The position numbers and the translations under genes are program-made. This document shows positions 1-12,321 of a stretch of DNA of 64,000 bases, piece after piece. Each line of letters starts with the position of its first letter. The first letter of the stretch is position 1. The notes under the pieces are model-generated. The model saw only the letters and a list, made by a program, of their open reading frames with translations. It made no database searches and was not told the DNA's origin. The stretch spans positions 33,972,343-34,036,342 of the forward strand of contig OZ022259.1 of assembly GCA_963978905.1 (NCBI GenBank), read 5' to 3'. This DNA is from Trichostrongylus colubriformis (lineage: Eukaryota; Nematoda; Chromadorea; Rhabditida; Trichostrongylidae).

Positions 1-470
1 GATCAGTCTGTTCCTTCAGTGTAGAAAGTGCTTTGTCTTATCATCCACGTTCGCTGACGAAGCAATCGACACGTATCTTATTCACCTCATTTCCACAAAA
101 ACGCAAAAACGCAAGTTCCGCAAATCGATACGTATCTAATCTTCTTTCCACAAAGACGCAAAAACGCGAATTCCACGATTCCGCATTTCCACAAAAACGC
201 AAAAACGCAAATTCCGCAAATCGATACGTATCTTATCCCTTTCCGCATTTCCACAAAAACGCAAAAACGCAAATTCCGCATTTCCACAAAAACGCAAAAA
301 CGCAAATTCCACACTCTCCTTTCTCTAATCCTCTCGTCTCTTCGTGGCATGGAAATCGATACGTATCTAACGCTTTATCCGCATTTCCACAAAAACGCAA
401 AAACGCAAATCGACACGTATCTATTCTTCTTTCCACAAAATTGCAAAAACGCAAAAACGCAAATTCCAAA
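1..470. repeat. Minisatellite built from two alternating short motifs
   Basis: About eight copies of a CCACAAAAACGCAAAAACGC core and five copies of a CGATACGTATCT core (with CGACACG variants) alternate at irregular spacing. The open frames in this stretch on both strands are products of the repeat, not genes. The array may run left of the window. Confidence 0.9.
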
Positions 471-3400
471 ACTATGAACGCTGCCTAACAGCGGAGGGGA
501 TGCGGCGTCACTAACTTACTCTTTTGACTGCTATAACCATCAGGGTACGTTCACATATTTTACGGCGTCTAATTTCGTACACTGATATAGCTCGCTGTCT
601 TTCACCAGTCCCTTCGAAAAAGTCAATCGTGCCATATTCGCTCGCTTTTGAGGATAGCCTATGATCCACTAACTCCCACTTTTGCAACTGTAATTCCTCA
701 ATAGTATGTTTGCAACAGCTTCATCTAGGATTGTTCCCGGCTTCTTCACACAAGAACCGATAATCCGATGAATTTGGGAACGTGGGCCGCACTCAGTGTT
801 TTTACTTGCGTCAGCTTTGTACTTCAGTATCAACCCCTACTTTGACGACTCTGCTTCGTTCTAGAGAGAGGAATTGTAACTGCACGGTCATTCCATTCTA
901 GACGGATTTGCTCACTCCAGGGATCACCAGGCGGCTTGGATGGTGTTATCTGCATCTTTTCCCGCTCAATGAGCTATTGTGAAGCCGAGCTGTGAAATTT
1001 CCTAGTAAGCATGCCTGTTAACAAATCAGGGTGCACACCCATCGAAGGCTGTTCTCCTTGAACTTTTGCAAAGATTGTTCGTAAGACGTTTGTTGATTGT
1101 CCCTGTAAAAAGAAATGCACACAGACAAACGTTCACCACCGTCCAAAATTGAGTGAAAGGTTTACAAAATCGGTAAATGAGAACCGGTTTTTCAGGAATA
1201 CTTTTGGATGCAAACGGCATCTGCAGGGCTTCGTCATATACGTAGCCACATTTACACAGAGAAGGGTTTGGTGTCGTTTCAGGTCAGTATGTTCATTCAA
1301 AGATTGCGGAGAAATTGGAGGAGTACGAGATAGGGGTGCTCAGCAGGGTAATATTCTCTGCTAGAGGTCCAGCAGCAAGTTAGCTGTATAGCAACATGAA
1401 GCTCCGGGACACTGCAGTGGCCCAGCAAAAGTGGGCGGAGCCGCTCCAGCACGTCCGGTCAAGCTAGCAGCACACTCCGCCAGTGTTACTAGTGCTGTGT
1501 TGTTGCCATCGCCATTACAGATCTATGCTGCCGTTTTTAGTACTGGAGGTATCGCCCTTCGGTCGGTCTCCGCCCCTCCCTGCAGCATACACCAGTGGTA
1601 ACGTAACAGCACTACTGGAATAGTGCCGCTACTACTCTATTGTCCTGTTGTCACTATCGAGCAATGTATCACTCGTGCGCACTCTATCACTATCTCGTGC
1701 GCAGTAACGTGCGTTGTTTATCCTAATAACATCAGTGGAATCAATTTTCGACCATCTGGTCATACTCGAAAAATGTCAAAATTTTACTTTTTTCTGGAAA
1801 ATTGCACATGGGGGTTTTCGAGGTTGTGACGTCACAGCGAATTAATTATTCGCGCAAGTTCACCGCCGAACTGTGAAAATCGCTAGAGGACCCTCACTGG
1901 TCCCGCCACGATCGCCAGCAACACACCTGATCCCCCTACAATCCTCCTAATTTGGCAGCACATGCCGTTTGTACCCTTAGTAGAAACAGAGCCGTTGAGC
2001 GTGTCTGACCAATCAGAGACGAGCAGCTCGCTCGTGATAGGTCGACGACTGCAAGCACCGCCTTCTGACAGCACACTCCCGTAGATACGGCAAGTCAGCA
2101 GTTAACCGTAGTAATGCGACCCACCCTCACGCCCAAAGGCGGAGCAGCCAATCACAGAACTCGGCCGACCAATCACAGAGCGAGGGCGGGGCCTGGCAGT
2201 TGTACTGCCATGCCAGTCGTTTGAATTTCGGGTCCAGCACTACTGCTGTTATGCTGGACTTCTATCAGGGTTGAGAAAAAGCGGAATGAAATAGCGAAAA
2301 ACCCGAGAATTAGGAATCCGAAAACCCTTTTTCTTTGATGCCCCTTTGCGTCACTAGCCGTCATTAGACTGCAGATGGGCAAAGGGCTGGATCAGACGGC
2401 GTCGAGCGTTGCCTGCCTCACCAGCAACTCCGACGGATGAACGGCATGCTGGTAATGACGTTAAACTTTCGCCCTTTTCCAAGTGACAAATCGGTCAGAA
2501 CAAAATCCATCAGGATTTGTGTGGTGCGTACTAACACCCTACCCCCACCTCGCCAACACTTCGCTCTGATGTCACTTATGAAGCATCATTGTAGTGTATC
2601 TTGAAGTGGGTATGAGGTCCTTTTTCTCTTTCTTTTATCTTATGCATAGCTTCTGCATAATTTTGCATATAGGAGCCGCGACCAAGTGTAACAAACACAG
2701 CCTTCTCTCCCGTGTCCCTTGTCATCACTAGCCGGGGGTAGATTGAGATCGAGCTAGAGGCTAAATCAGCCGGCCGCGAATGTTGCTCCGCCGTCACCGC
2801 CAATCACCCGGCTTACGAACTGCAGAACGACGGGATTGTGATATGACCCCAAGCTGCGCACTCTCAATGTTAGTTACGCCACACGTCACCTCTTCTGAAA
2901 TGGAAGATTTGTTTTCAGAGAACATGTGTTCCCATTTATCACTTTCTCCCTACCTCTCCACGTGCCTTTTATACACAAATACGAGGCTTCAAAATTTACT
3001 CGAAATGACTCGCAAAGATTCTACAAAATTCTCAGGCAAAAATGTTGCGAAACAAATTCGAGCCTATATGCTAGCTTTGGGCTTTTCTTCTATCTGGCAG
3101 ATTAAAAGAATTTTTTGTCAGTTCACAACGGGTAGCAGATTTGTACTGCACTGACGCATGACACTGCACTTGACATGGTGCTGCCAACAAACCTATCCTT
3201 ATCTACCTCCGCCATGAGGGTTTTGAATGAAGGTTCCAGAAGCTGAACACTGCTCAATGAGGGGATAGTTGTTGTTGAGTGACAGGTGGAAGTCGTTGAT
3301 GGAGTTCTTTATTTAGTTGACAAACGAGCAAGTGAACTGAACAGTAGAACGTTGGCAGGTTTGAATATTCCTGGGAGCTGATCAAGTTCTTGTCCAAACC

Positions 3401-4617
3401 GTCCACATGCACGATAAACAGCGGAGGGTAAAGATTAAATGATAGCAAAGGTATGCAGAGCAGGACCACTATGAATCAATAAGAGGTCCTCAAACAGTAA
3501 AGATAGCTTTTATGATCTGAGGCAAATCCGATGCTTTTGATCGATACTCGTACTCTATGAATTTGCTCTGTGCTGTTGTGTTCACCTACCTTTAGTTCGA
3601 CTCTCGCGCTCCCTTTTATATGGTAGAATTCTTCCAGTCTCAACACTATGTCACGTCGTGATTCGCATTTTTCGTTTTTGGCTCCGCTCTCGACGAGGGC
3701 CCATTCCTTGTCAGCGGCACTTGCCCTTCAACTCTATTAATCTTTCTTTCTTTCTACCACGCCCATGCTTTTGGAACCACATAACCAATTTTTGTTGAAG
3801 CCTCGCCTATCATCGCAAATGGTCTGAAATCAATTGCGAATCTTGCAGTTAATGCCACTCGATGAATTACATGACCCGTCCATTGCGACATGTCTCCGCT
3901 CACTTTGGAAGTGTTCGATATGGCTTGGACCTTGACGACCTTTACCGATCTTGCCCTAGTCCCCACACTACGTTGGAACCGAGTTACGTTCCTTGTAGGC
4001 ATCACTCGGGTGCGCCCGCATACTGTGCGTATAATGCCGTAAGCCATGCAATCGACCGTTCATTGACTAAACTTGGGTAATTAAACTATGGAACTCAAAG
4101 GGAACGGCAACATATATAAATACGGTAGCAGTCCTAAAAAACATAAAGAAGTTTAGACATACGAAATCAATCCTGAAGAATATAGGAATTTATCCATACG
4201 AGAGCAATCCTAAAGAACCTAAACTAGAGACTTCAAAACTTAGCTAAAAACCCTAGAATATAAGCGTCATTCTGAAAGAGCTAGCATGAGTGATTCAGTG
4301 GACAACTAAATATGACAGAGCGAGTAAGAGAATAAAGGAATTGAAGAAAGGTAAAGGAAAAGAAAGAGTTGAGTCCGTGCCCCCTATCCTTCAGAGCGTC
4401 GCTATCCAGGCGACAATGCTGATCGTCTTTTATACCATTGCATCTGTGTCTGGGATCTGATAAGAGGTGGAATTCCAGCAGCTAAAACGAAACACCCAGC
4501 AACATTATAGTTATCAGATAAAAAAGAATTCAAACTATGTGAAGAAGACGAAAGAAAACTTGGCGAATTCCTTCTTTCAATCACATTTGTGATAGTGCGC
4601 GATATGTCTTTCAAAAA
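471..4617. other. 4.1 kb with no recognised gene
   Basis: Only short unsupported open frames occur here. There is no recognised protein motif, tRNA or element end. Two CCAAT-like direct repeats (around 2107-2190) and a GC-rich stretch near 1430-1620 are visible. Ancient dispersed repeats are likely but not identifiable by eye. Confidence 0.5.
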
Positions 4618-4870
4618 CTAAGGACTGACTTTATCCCATCGTTTCCGAATGTTTGAGCAATCCTGGAACCTAATTGGCAATTTTCGGTTCGAATGCCGAA
4701 AACTTCAATGCACACTCCGCCCACAATGCGCGGAGCTTAGTTAAGTTCATGTGTGCTCCTTACTTCTTGTCCATACCATACCCACTCGAAACTCTTCACA
4801 GGTGATTTTTCATGTTATATCTATTTTGACTTAGCATTTTATCCATAGTGAGGATTGCTACTATAAATTT
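4618..4870 (+). repeat. Dispersed repeat, copy 1 of 3
   Basis: Shares ordered blocks with 61380-61590 and 62520-62870: a TTGGAACC-like stretch, TTTTCxGTT, 'GCACACTCCGCCC', a TGTGCTC...CTTCTTG(C/T)CAT block and a 'CATGTTAT' end. It could be a SINE or the 3' end of a non-LTR element. No coding capacity is seen. Confidence 0.5.
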
Positions 4871-4917
4871 CAGGCGCTGGAAAAGCATCGGGTGCTCAGG
4901 TCTTGTCTAGAGGGTTA

Positions 4918-5369
4918 GGCCGCGGTCATACTTTGCGCAGCTGCGTTAGTTGACGCCGGTGCCGGCGTCAGTTCACGCAAGTGCCTGCGTGAGTTGACGC
5001 CGGCACCGGCGTCAAACTCAGGCAACCATTTGCCAGCCGCAGACGACGGCGTCAATAGATAATCCGCAGAGTTTGCAAAATTCTTGACCCAATCACACTA
5101 CAGTATGGTGATTGTGGCCGATCCGAATCTTGGCAGTGTGCCGATATGGTGATCGTGGCCGCTTCGTGTATTGGCACAGCGCCAAGATTCGAATCGGCCA
5201 CAATTATCATACTGTAGTGTGATTGGGTCAAGAATTGTGCAAACGCTGCGCATTATCTACTGACGCCGTCGCCTGCGGCTGGCAAATGGTTGCGTGAGTT
5301 TGACGCCGCTACCGGCGTCAACTCACGCAAGTGTCTGCGTGAGCAGCTGCGCAAAGTATGACCGTGGCC
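4918..5369. mobile_element. Palindromic MITE (family P), copy 1
   Basis: The two halves are inverted copies. Ends are GGCCGCGGTCATACTTTGCG and its complement, flanked by TTA/TTA. Internal blocks GACGCCGGTGCCGGCGTC and CAATCACACTACAGTATGGT occur on both arms. The 3-bp TWA duplication and pure palindrome suggest a PIF/Harbinger-type non-autonomous element. Further copies are at 38023-38458 and 55405-55729, with a short relative at 57888-58063. Confidence 0.8.
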
Positions 5370-5372
5370 TTA

Positions 5373-6315
5373 CATTTTTTTGCAGCATTTTTCTAAGAAC
5401 TCTCCGAGTATCTCGCAATAAGTTTTGGAGCCTCACATTGTTTTCTTTAATTCAGATAAGCAGAGATTCTGAGATGGCAAAATAATGAAGTATTTGTGCG
5501 GAAACAAGGAATCAAGCTCTCGTAGACTAGACAAAACATTGAAGTGATCACAAAATATTTCATTGATCGTAGACCAATTTCATGCGTTTCAGCGTTATGT
5601 GAGAAAGCTGCTGGGAACCCATCCCCTTGAAGCCAGGTGAAGCTTTACGGTCAGAAGACGCATTTTGGTCTTAAAAGTTAGGACAAAATCCCAAAAAAGT
5701 TAAAACTAAAAACGCGGGAAGTGACTTCCGTTTTCTTCTCTTTGGCCCTTGCTTGTAGGAGTTTTGATGCATGCCACTTCACTGAGCTACGGTCTAAGCC
5801 CATGAAGGTGTGCTATACATGGCACTGGTACGCTGTCAAGTAATGCGTATGAAATTATTGGTCGACCACCTTCTTCTTTAGATGCTAACGCTCCATTGTA
5901 AAAGATGCTTCATCTCTCCTAACAACCAGATTGCTCCTCCTGCTGAACTTGACCATTTGTAGAGCTACTTTTTGGATTTTTAATTAAGATTTTTTTTCTA
6001 TAGTGACGACTGTATTCGTGACCACTCCATTTTCAGCTCTTTTTGGATGAAGCCAACGGGAGAGAACTGTAAAGCGGAGGATGCTGAAGCATGCAGCGCT
6101 AAATATGTGAAAATATTCGAGGAGGGCGTTCTCTCGAAATGTGTACCGGGAACACGAGCCACTTCGTGTGTTGAGTGAGTTGGACGTCATTTTAACTAGC
6201 CGCTTTCCACTTTGGAATTTGAATGAATACGCGAAACTCATGGTAGAGCGCTCATCTCAGTTTTGTGTACGGTATTGAGCAGAGCCGCCATTCAGGCCGA
6301 ATTAAAAAGAGGGTG
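5373..6315. other. No recognised gene
   Basis: AT-rich spacer with only short frames and no supported motif. Confidence 0.5.
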
Positions 6316-6578
6316 GGGGTCGATTGGTCGAATTTTCGCTTCGCGGTCGCACTCGCACTCGCGGCGCCGTCAGCACGACCTGCTGCAGTCGGGTGCTCAG
6401 TATGCAACGGGCTGAAATAGTGAGGGACCTTCATTAATTTCATGTTGGAAGCTACGGAAGTTCTAATAAGTTGTGGTTGTTGCTGTTCCAATGGATAAAA
6501 CTACAAACAACTCACACTCGCTGTGCCGCTCGCTGCGGGCGGCCGCGCGAAGATTCAACCAATCGACCCCCACCCAGT
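6316..6578. mobile_element. Short palindromic MITE
   Basis: GGTGGGGGTCGATTGGTCGA at the left recurs as an imperfect inverted copy at 6545-6578 (GATTCAACCAATCGACCCCC). The arms are about 33 bp around a GC-rich middle (GCGGCGCCGTC). The interior has no coding capacity. Confidence 0.6.
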
Positions 6579-7362
6579 AAAAGATGCATATCGATCAGGT
6601 GATTCGACAGTCGCACGATCGAGGAGGGAAACAAAATTGTATATCCATCAAATGATTAAAGCGATTGCGCGATTAATGGGGATGGGAAAAGATGCAGGCG
6701 TTCAGGCGATTGCACGATGGAAGCGGAAGGGAAAAGGTCCGTGTAGATTATTTCGATGAGATTTCAAGCCGGAGTTTCACACGATGTCTGTTGTTGTATG
6801 GTCCGACTATTCCATCCACCTACGGACTTGATTCCGTTTCCAAAATAAACGTGGCGGTGATGACACCTAGCATCTCGCAACCATATATCAGTAAACAGTT
6901 CCAAAGTCCAAAGTCAACCACCAGCAAGGCACAGAACATGGTGTCAAACGGGACCAGAATTCCGCCGAGGGAATTCATGTTCGGATGGAATGAGACTAGA
7001 TGCGTAGAGCTGTCTAGCCTTATGTGTGGATTCGGCGCATTGGCGTATCTCGTAGGAAATCATGTTGACAAGCTAAGGGCGCCGCTCAATTGAGTCCTGA
7101 TGCGATTGTACAGCAATTATGTACGTGCAGTGTCTCTAACAGCACCGCGCACTTATTCCAGGAACCAACTTATCTAGCCGCGTTGAGTCGCAAGCAGCAA
7201 CCAGTGGTGCGTTATTCTCACCTAGGGTGCACAACACAGGCGTTGCATTGCATATGTACCACTCCTATGATTCGCGCTGATGCCCACGGTCATCAGCCAT
7301 TCAGTGGTCTCTTTATTGAATCCTTTTTCTTGCGAGTGGTCCTACATTAGTGGATGAATAAT
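6579..7362. other. No recognised gene
   Basis: Overlapping open frames at 6692-7093 and 7090-7350 have no recognisable domain, splice signals or codon pattern. Nothing further is supported. Confidence 0.45.
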
Positions 7363-7418
7363 GCGCATGATATCGCTATCCTTTTCTCAAGCGCATGATA
7401 TCGCTATCCTTTTCTCAA
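7363..7418 (+). repeat. Perfect tandem duplication of a 28-bp unit
   Basis: The 28 bases at 7363-7390 (starting GCGCATGATATCGC) are repeated exactly at 7391-7418. Confidence 0.9.
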
Positions 7419-7624
7419 AAACATTGTTCCAATATTGACACTGGTCTTCGGTATATCAGCCGTTGTTATATATTATTGGAACCCTTCAAAAACTCTTCTT
7501 TTTTTGGGTAGTAGCAACTAGAGATTTTCGAATCTGTTATTGTGCAAAGGGTGGGGCCTTTCTACTCATTGAACATGGTTCGCTCCGAAATAACCAATAG
7601 ACCTTCCTACGCTAGCGCAGTATC

Positions 7625-8086
7625 AAAGACACCGTAAGGGAGTAATTTTGGCTTACGGTAGAACAGACGTAGTGTGGACGAGTTCAAGTGGCCGCCATCG
7701 CACAAACTCGCCAATTTGACGCCTTGGCATGGTGCCAAGAGAAGATGTTTCCATTATAAAATTGTTCATTCCTTTTACCTTCTCCTTTGTTCTTTCTTAT
7801 ATTGTTTCTAGATGTACTTACATGAATGTTAATGTAGTTGGGAATGGCCACTCCACTGCGCTGGGAGTCAGGTGCTACAACTAAAGTTGGCCCGCGGCCG
7901 TCTCCCACAGCGGACAACTCGGAACGCCAGTGCGATGATGCGAATGGGGCGCGAATACACACCGCAGCGATGCACTTCTGAATTCGGGTTTTTTCACCGA
8001 TTATCGCTTCTAACCTTCTGCGTTCGTTACAAAATGCTCATTTCTTTGTATGTTTCTCTTGTTTCGGACCCCCTTCCGGTTCCTTT
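7625..8086 (+). mobile_element. Non-autonomous DNA element with CCGGAAGGG ends, copy 1
   Basis: Starts AAAGACACCGTAAGGG and ends CCCTTCCGGTTCCTTT, an inverted terminal repeat. The interior (GTGGCCGCCATCGCACAAAC, TTGACGCCTTGGCATG) recurs at 25305-25505, 27350-27806 (opposite strand) and 37108-37569. About 460 bp with no transposase. Confidence 0.8.
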
Positions 8087-8087
8087 A

Positions 8088-8790
8088 AGTTGCATTGCGG
8101 TGATCGCAGTAGACTTCCTTCTGAATGTTTATTCTTACGTACTTTTCAGTGTGTGTCAGCGTATCATTAACACGCAGACAGCAGCAGATGCTCCGCGATG
8201 CACCTCTGCAAGAAAGTCTCGTTTCGCTGTTGTCTTGCATAGATGTGATGTACTGTAGGGGAGCTGTCGGGCTCATTCTACAGAGTGGGTAAAACTGCGG
8301 GTCATGTGCACTCATTCCTGCTTGCTTTGCGAAGTCTCTTGCGGTCCCGACCGTTGCACCTGCTCCGGTAGCCAAGAAAAAAAACAATCTAAAGCGAGGT
8401 GCTAATCAATATTTGCGCCCCCTACAAGATTCCTATGTTACTTGCGAGATTGGTTTTCGGTAATGAAATCCTGTCATCAAATGATACACTCGTGCGAATA
8501 GGTGCGTCTCTTTCTTGGAAAGGAAGCAGTGTATTTCATTTATAATCTCACTGCGCAATCAACCAGAGCTTCACGAAACATAATACCAAATACACCACTT
8601 CCTAGTAATAAAAGTTTCTACAGCCTTTTGGTGACACTACTAGCCCTTCTAACAGTAATCAGGCGTAGTGTCATGGAGCTGCTCACACTTAGGCACGTTG
8701 CCCTCCATCCAGTCCTCTGAAAATAACCGAATGCATTGACGTGGCCCTGTGCAGCCACGCGACGATCTCCGTGCGCTAGAAGCGCCGAAT
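8088..8790. other. No recognised gene
   Basis: Spacer between two mobile elements; no supported feature. Confidence 0.45.
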
Positions 8791-8791
8791 A

Positions 8792-10361
8792 CAGTGCGTT
8801 TCATAATTAGAAGGTCACCCCTGAATTTTAGGTTTTCTCAACAACACCCCATTAAGGAATCTTTTTAGTCTCATAGACGGATTCCTCACCTGAAATAACC
8901 CTCGTATCCGATTTTTGGTTGCAGTCTCGTTTACCTTATGTTTTTAAGAGTATTTTTCGTTTTTTGCACCGTTTCATAATTATAAGGTCACCCTGAAAAA
9001 AGAAAAAATGTTGAGGCTCCAGCAAGTCTCTGAAGGTGCATATGTCTTCCAAATTCATCTTCGAGATACTACTCAATTTTCTTGTGGCTAGCTGCTATGT
9101 CTCGGGACAAAAGCCCAGATTTGGGATTTTTGTGGTGCCAAGCTTAGCTTGAGAGTAATTCCAAAAAAAATCGGAAGCTTCCTGTGCTCAGTTAGATAAC
9201 ATCTGAGTCATTCGGTGTCTTCACATATTTTTCATGCTCTGGACTCCCACGTGAGATCATTGTCATTTACGAGAAAGGAATTTTGGGGACCACTTCCTAC
9301 AGCACCTCCTTCATTAAGCAGATTCATTTGGAGTTGAACCATTCCTTGTCTGGAACCACAGCGCGTACAGTAGTGAGGAAGAGCAGAAACATCACCAAAG
9401 AGATAATGAAGAAGTTTCCGAAGCCTACACCACACCCTGAGGCGGCACAACTTTGAGTCATAAAATTGTTCTTGGGCACGGACTGAACAAAACTGAATTT
9501 GCATAGCAGTTGCACCCTGCATGCGAGTAATACCATCTGAATTGTATTTTTGAGTCTAAAAATATTCTATTTGTATGATGCTGTCGTGCAGAGGTAGTAC
9601 TAGTTTGGTCAGAGAAGTGCGCCAATCTACGGAAGCCTTGGCAATTTTTGTAGGAGAAGGGTGATGGCCTAAGTTTTTTTCGGCAGTGAGCTTGCACTGA
9701 AGCTTGCCTCTGAAACTTGCAGAATAGACTCCAGGTACTGCTAGAAGATCCTACGAAGAAATCAGTTGCCTTTTGGAGCCGATCGGCTCTTCACTATTGC
9801 ATCTTAAAGTATGGCAATGCTGTTGCTCACGTGGGTCATTCAACGTAATTGCGGCTAAAGTCCTGAAATACGCACGCTCAGCCATGGATAACATGTAGTC
9901 ATGGTCTCAGTTCCATTAGGGAGATCTAGAAGACATTACCTCGAATATTTACCCCGATGATTGTCAATTCTGGGAAGCAAAACTGCTGAAACAGGCAATC
10001 GTTGAAGACTGGAACAATATCTGTGGTGAGGTTCTCCGAAATTTAGTTTCTAGTTCACCGAATCTGCTTGTTAATGTCGTTCTCAAATAGGAGAGGGCCA
10101 CAGATTATAAGCTCCTTCGCATGCGCTGTTAACTCTAGCAAATTCTCTGTTTCTTTGGGGTGACCTTATAATTATGAAACAGCACAAAAATGAGAAAATA
10201 TTCATAAAAAATGTTGGCCTAAAAGCTAATGTTATCAAAACTAGTATGGGAAGGTTTTCTGTGATGAGGAATCTATAAAAAATACTTGAAAATTTTTCGG
10301 TCAGCTGCCTCTCTTGAAAACCGAAAATTTGAGGGTGACCTTATAATTATGAAACGCACTG
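8792..10361 (+). mobile_element. Tc3-like transposon A, degenerate
   Basis: The element is 1570 bp and flanked by TA. Its ends are CAGTGCGTTTCATAATTA and its complement. A second copy of the GTTTCATAATTATAAGGTCA site lies about 170-185 bp inside each end, the two-site layout known for Tc3. A decayed transposase remains on the + strand: an N-terminal-domain-like patch near 9370-9450, and a C-terminal patch at 9930-10090 with YPDDCQFWEA and AIVEDWNNI before a stop. The catalytic middle is unreadable. Abuts transposon B. Confidence 0.75.
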
Positions 10362-10363
10362 TA

Positions 10364-11937
10364 CAGTGCGTTTCACCGCTATACGTCCACCTATTATTTT
10401 GGCAGAATCAGTCCTAAACGACTCAGGTTAACTCTGCAATGTATGCCATTAGATTCGGCATATGAGAAAACGGTGATAAACACACTTTCAAGAATTTTGG
10501 TGCTCGAACCTTATTTTTACAAGATTTTTCAAAAATTTTGACCGTTTCACGCTATACGTCCACCCTCAATAATTGTCCCGAAGGGAATTTTTCTTTTCAA
10601 CCCGAGTATATCCACTCGCCAAAAGTGTACGGGAACATGTCCTCTCGCAATGCCACGTGGTTCTCGCCTGTCTACAGAAGAAAAAGCTCAAATTCGAGCT
10701 CTCCACGACGCCGGACTCAGCAACCGACAGATCGCCAAGCAAATCGGCAGGACTTACTGCGTGGTCGGCTGCTACCTCAGAAATCCTGCAAGCTACGATG
10801 CCCGTCGAACTAGCGAACGTCGGTCCAGGCTCTCCGTCAGAGATGAACGGCAGATCGGGAAGCTGGCCTCTAACAGCACCCGCAGTGTCAACCAGATTCG
10901 AGCAGATTTGAAGCTGTCTGCCTCCAAATCGACGGTGTGGAGGGCAATAAAACGTAATAAGAACATCGTGGTCATGAAGAAGGCACCGCGACTGACTGAA
11001 GCTCACAAGGCTGCTCGTCTCGAATTCGCTTGACGGAACGCCTCACTGGATTGGAAAAAGGTTCGGTTGTACAATTAAGCGTAGCTTGTGCACTGCTGAG
11101 TAACCCCATGTGTAAAGGTTGTCTTCTCTGACGAAAAGAAGTTCAACTTGGACGGACCGGACGGCTACAGATGTTACTGGCGTGATTTGAGGAAAGACCC
11201 CGTGCAGTTCAGCCGACGTAACTTCGGTGGCGGTACACTGATGGTCTGGGGAGCCTACTGTTGGGAGAGAAAGTTGGACCTGGCATTCGTCTCAAGCCGA
11301 ATGGATTCTCAAGAGTATCAGAACTCCTTAGAATTCAACCTGCTACCATTTCTGAGCCGATGGCGACGCCATAAGCCGATTTCCCAGCAGGACAATGCAA
11401 GTGTTCATGCTAGCCGGTCGACTTCATCATGGTTCCAACAGCACAACGTCGACTTGCTAGAGTGGCCAGCGTGCAGCCCAGATCTAAATCCCATGGAGAA
11501 CCTCTGGGGAATAATTGTGCGCAGGGTGTACGCCAACTGCAGGCAGTTTGCTACCGTTGACGAGCTCAAAAGTGCGATCTGGACGCTTGAAGTACCATCG
11601 ACTCTGGAATCCTGAAAAACCTTACAGCCAGCATGCCACACCGACTGATAGAAGTGGCTTCCAAGCAAGGAGCACAAATTGACTACTAATCTCGTTAATT
11701 TGTCTTTTTTGAGTTTGTAAATAAACTATTAATTACAGTGGACGTATAGCGAGAAACGGTTGAAATTCTAAAAAAATCTTGTAAATATAGGGTCCAAGCA
11801 CCAAAATTCTTCAAACTGTGGTTATCACCGTTTTCTCATATGCCAAATCTAATGGCATACATTGCAGAGTTGACCTCAGGCGTTTAGGACTGATACCGCT
11901 AAAATAGGGGGTGGACGTAGAGTAGTGAAACGCACTG
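10364..11937 (+). mobile_element. Tc3-like transposon B
   Basis: The element is 1574 bp with CAGTGCGTTTCACCGCTATA ends. It is flanked by TA at 10362-10363 and 11938-11939; the left TA also ends element A. Inner copies of the terminal site (GTTTCACGCTATACGTCCAC) lie at about 10543-10565 and 11735-11757, giving two sites per end. The interior carries a Tc3-type transposase with two lesions, so the copy is probably not autonomous. Confidence 0.88.
10650..11689 (+). pseudogene. Tc3-type transposase (DD34E) of element B, two lesions
   Basis: Begins MPRGSRLSTEEKAQIRALHD, a Tc3-like bipartite helix-turn-helix domain continuing to ASKSTVWRAIKRN. A 57-nt intron (11061-11117, GTTCGG...GTAAAG) precedes VVFSDEKKFNLDG, which holds the first catalytic Asp. 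The second Asp is in QQDNASVHAS, and the Glu is in SPDLNPMENLWG with Tc1/Tc3 spacing. Lesions: an in-frame TGA at 11031-11033 after RLEFA, and a frameshift near 11600 after which ILKNLTASMPHRL continues to TAA at 11687-11689. The protein would act by TA-targeted cut-and-paste transposition in the nucleus. Confidence 0.85.
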
Positions 11938-11939
11938 TA

Positions 11940-12319
11940 TAGTTGGGTCCTGAACCGATCGCAGGGATGGGTACAAAGTGGTACGAATGGTCCAATTAAT
12001 GCGATAGTTACAAAATTCGTGAACCAGCTCGTGGCGTGGCACGTGGCATATTCTGAAATATTTCGGGTGCTAAATTTGTCTCGTTTGAGAACATTCGGTT
12101 TCTTTTTTTTTTGGCACTATTCAGCTATGGCAGGGAAGGTTGCTTCCTTCCTCATGCTTAGGCAGAAATAGTGGGCACAGTGTGGCATCCCCTACTACAT
12201 TAGCACCGCTGTAGTGGCACTGAACGACGTCATCGCCTCAAATAGACGTCTTATTGAATGTTAGTTGAACTTTTTTGAACAACTCCCGTGTTTTGCGTAG
12301 TGAACTAGTCAGATTATTC
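11940..12319. repeat. Spacer with a dispersed-repeat fragment
   Basis: Bases 12195-12275 (TAGCACCGCTGTAGTGGCAC, then ACGACGTCATCGCCTCAAA) resemble 49795-49850 and 63190-63250, so an old interspersed repeat is present in three degenerate copies. Nothing else is recognised. Confidence 0.4.
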
Positions 12320-12321
12320 TA

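Noticed and set aside
87..469. Open frames on both strands at the left edge and possible CRISPR-like array
   Set aside because: The repeats are short, irregular and without unique spacers, in a eukaryotic genome; the frames are by-products of the minisatellite.
2780..3154. 124-codon open frame
   Set aside because: No domain, no splice or promoter signal, and no codon pattern to support it.
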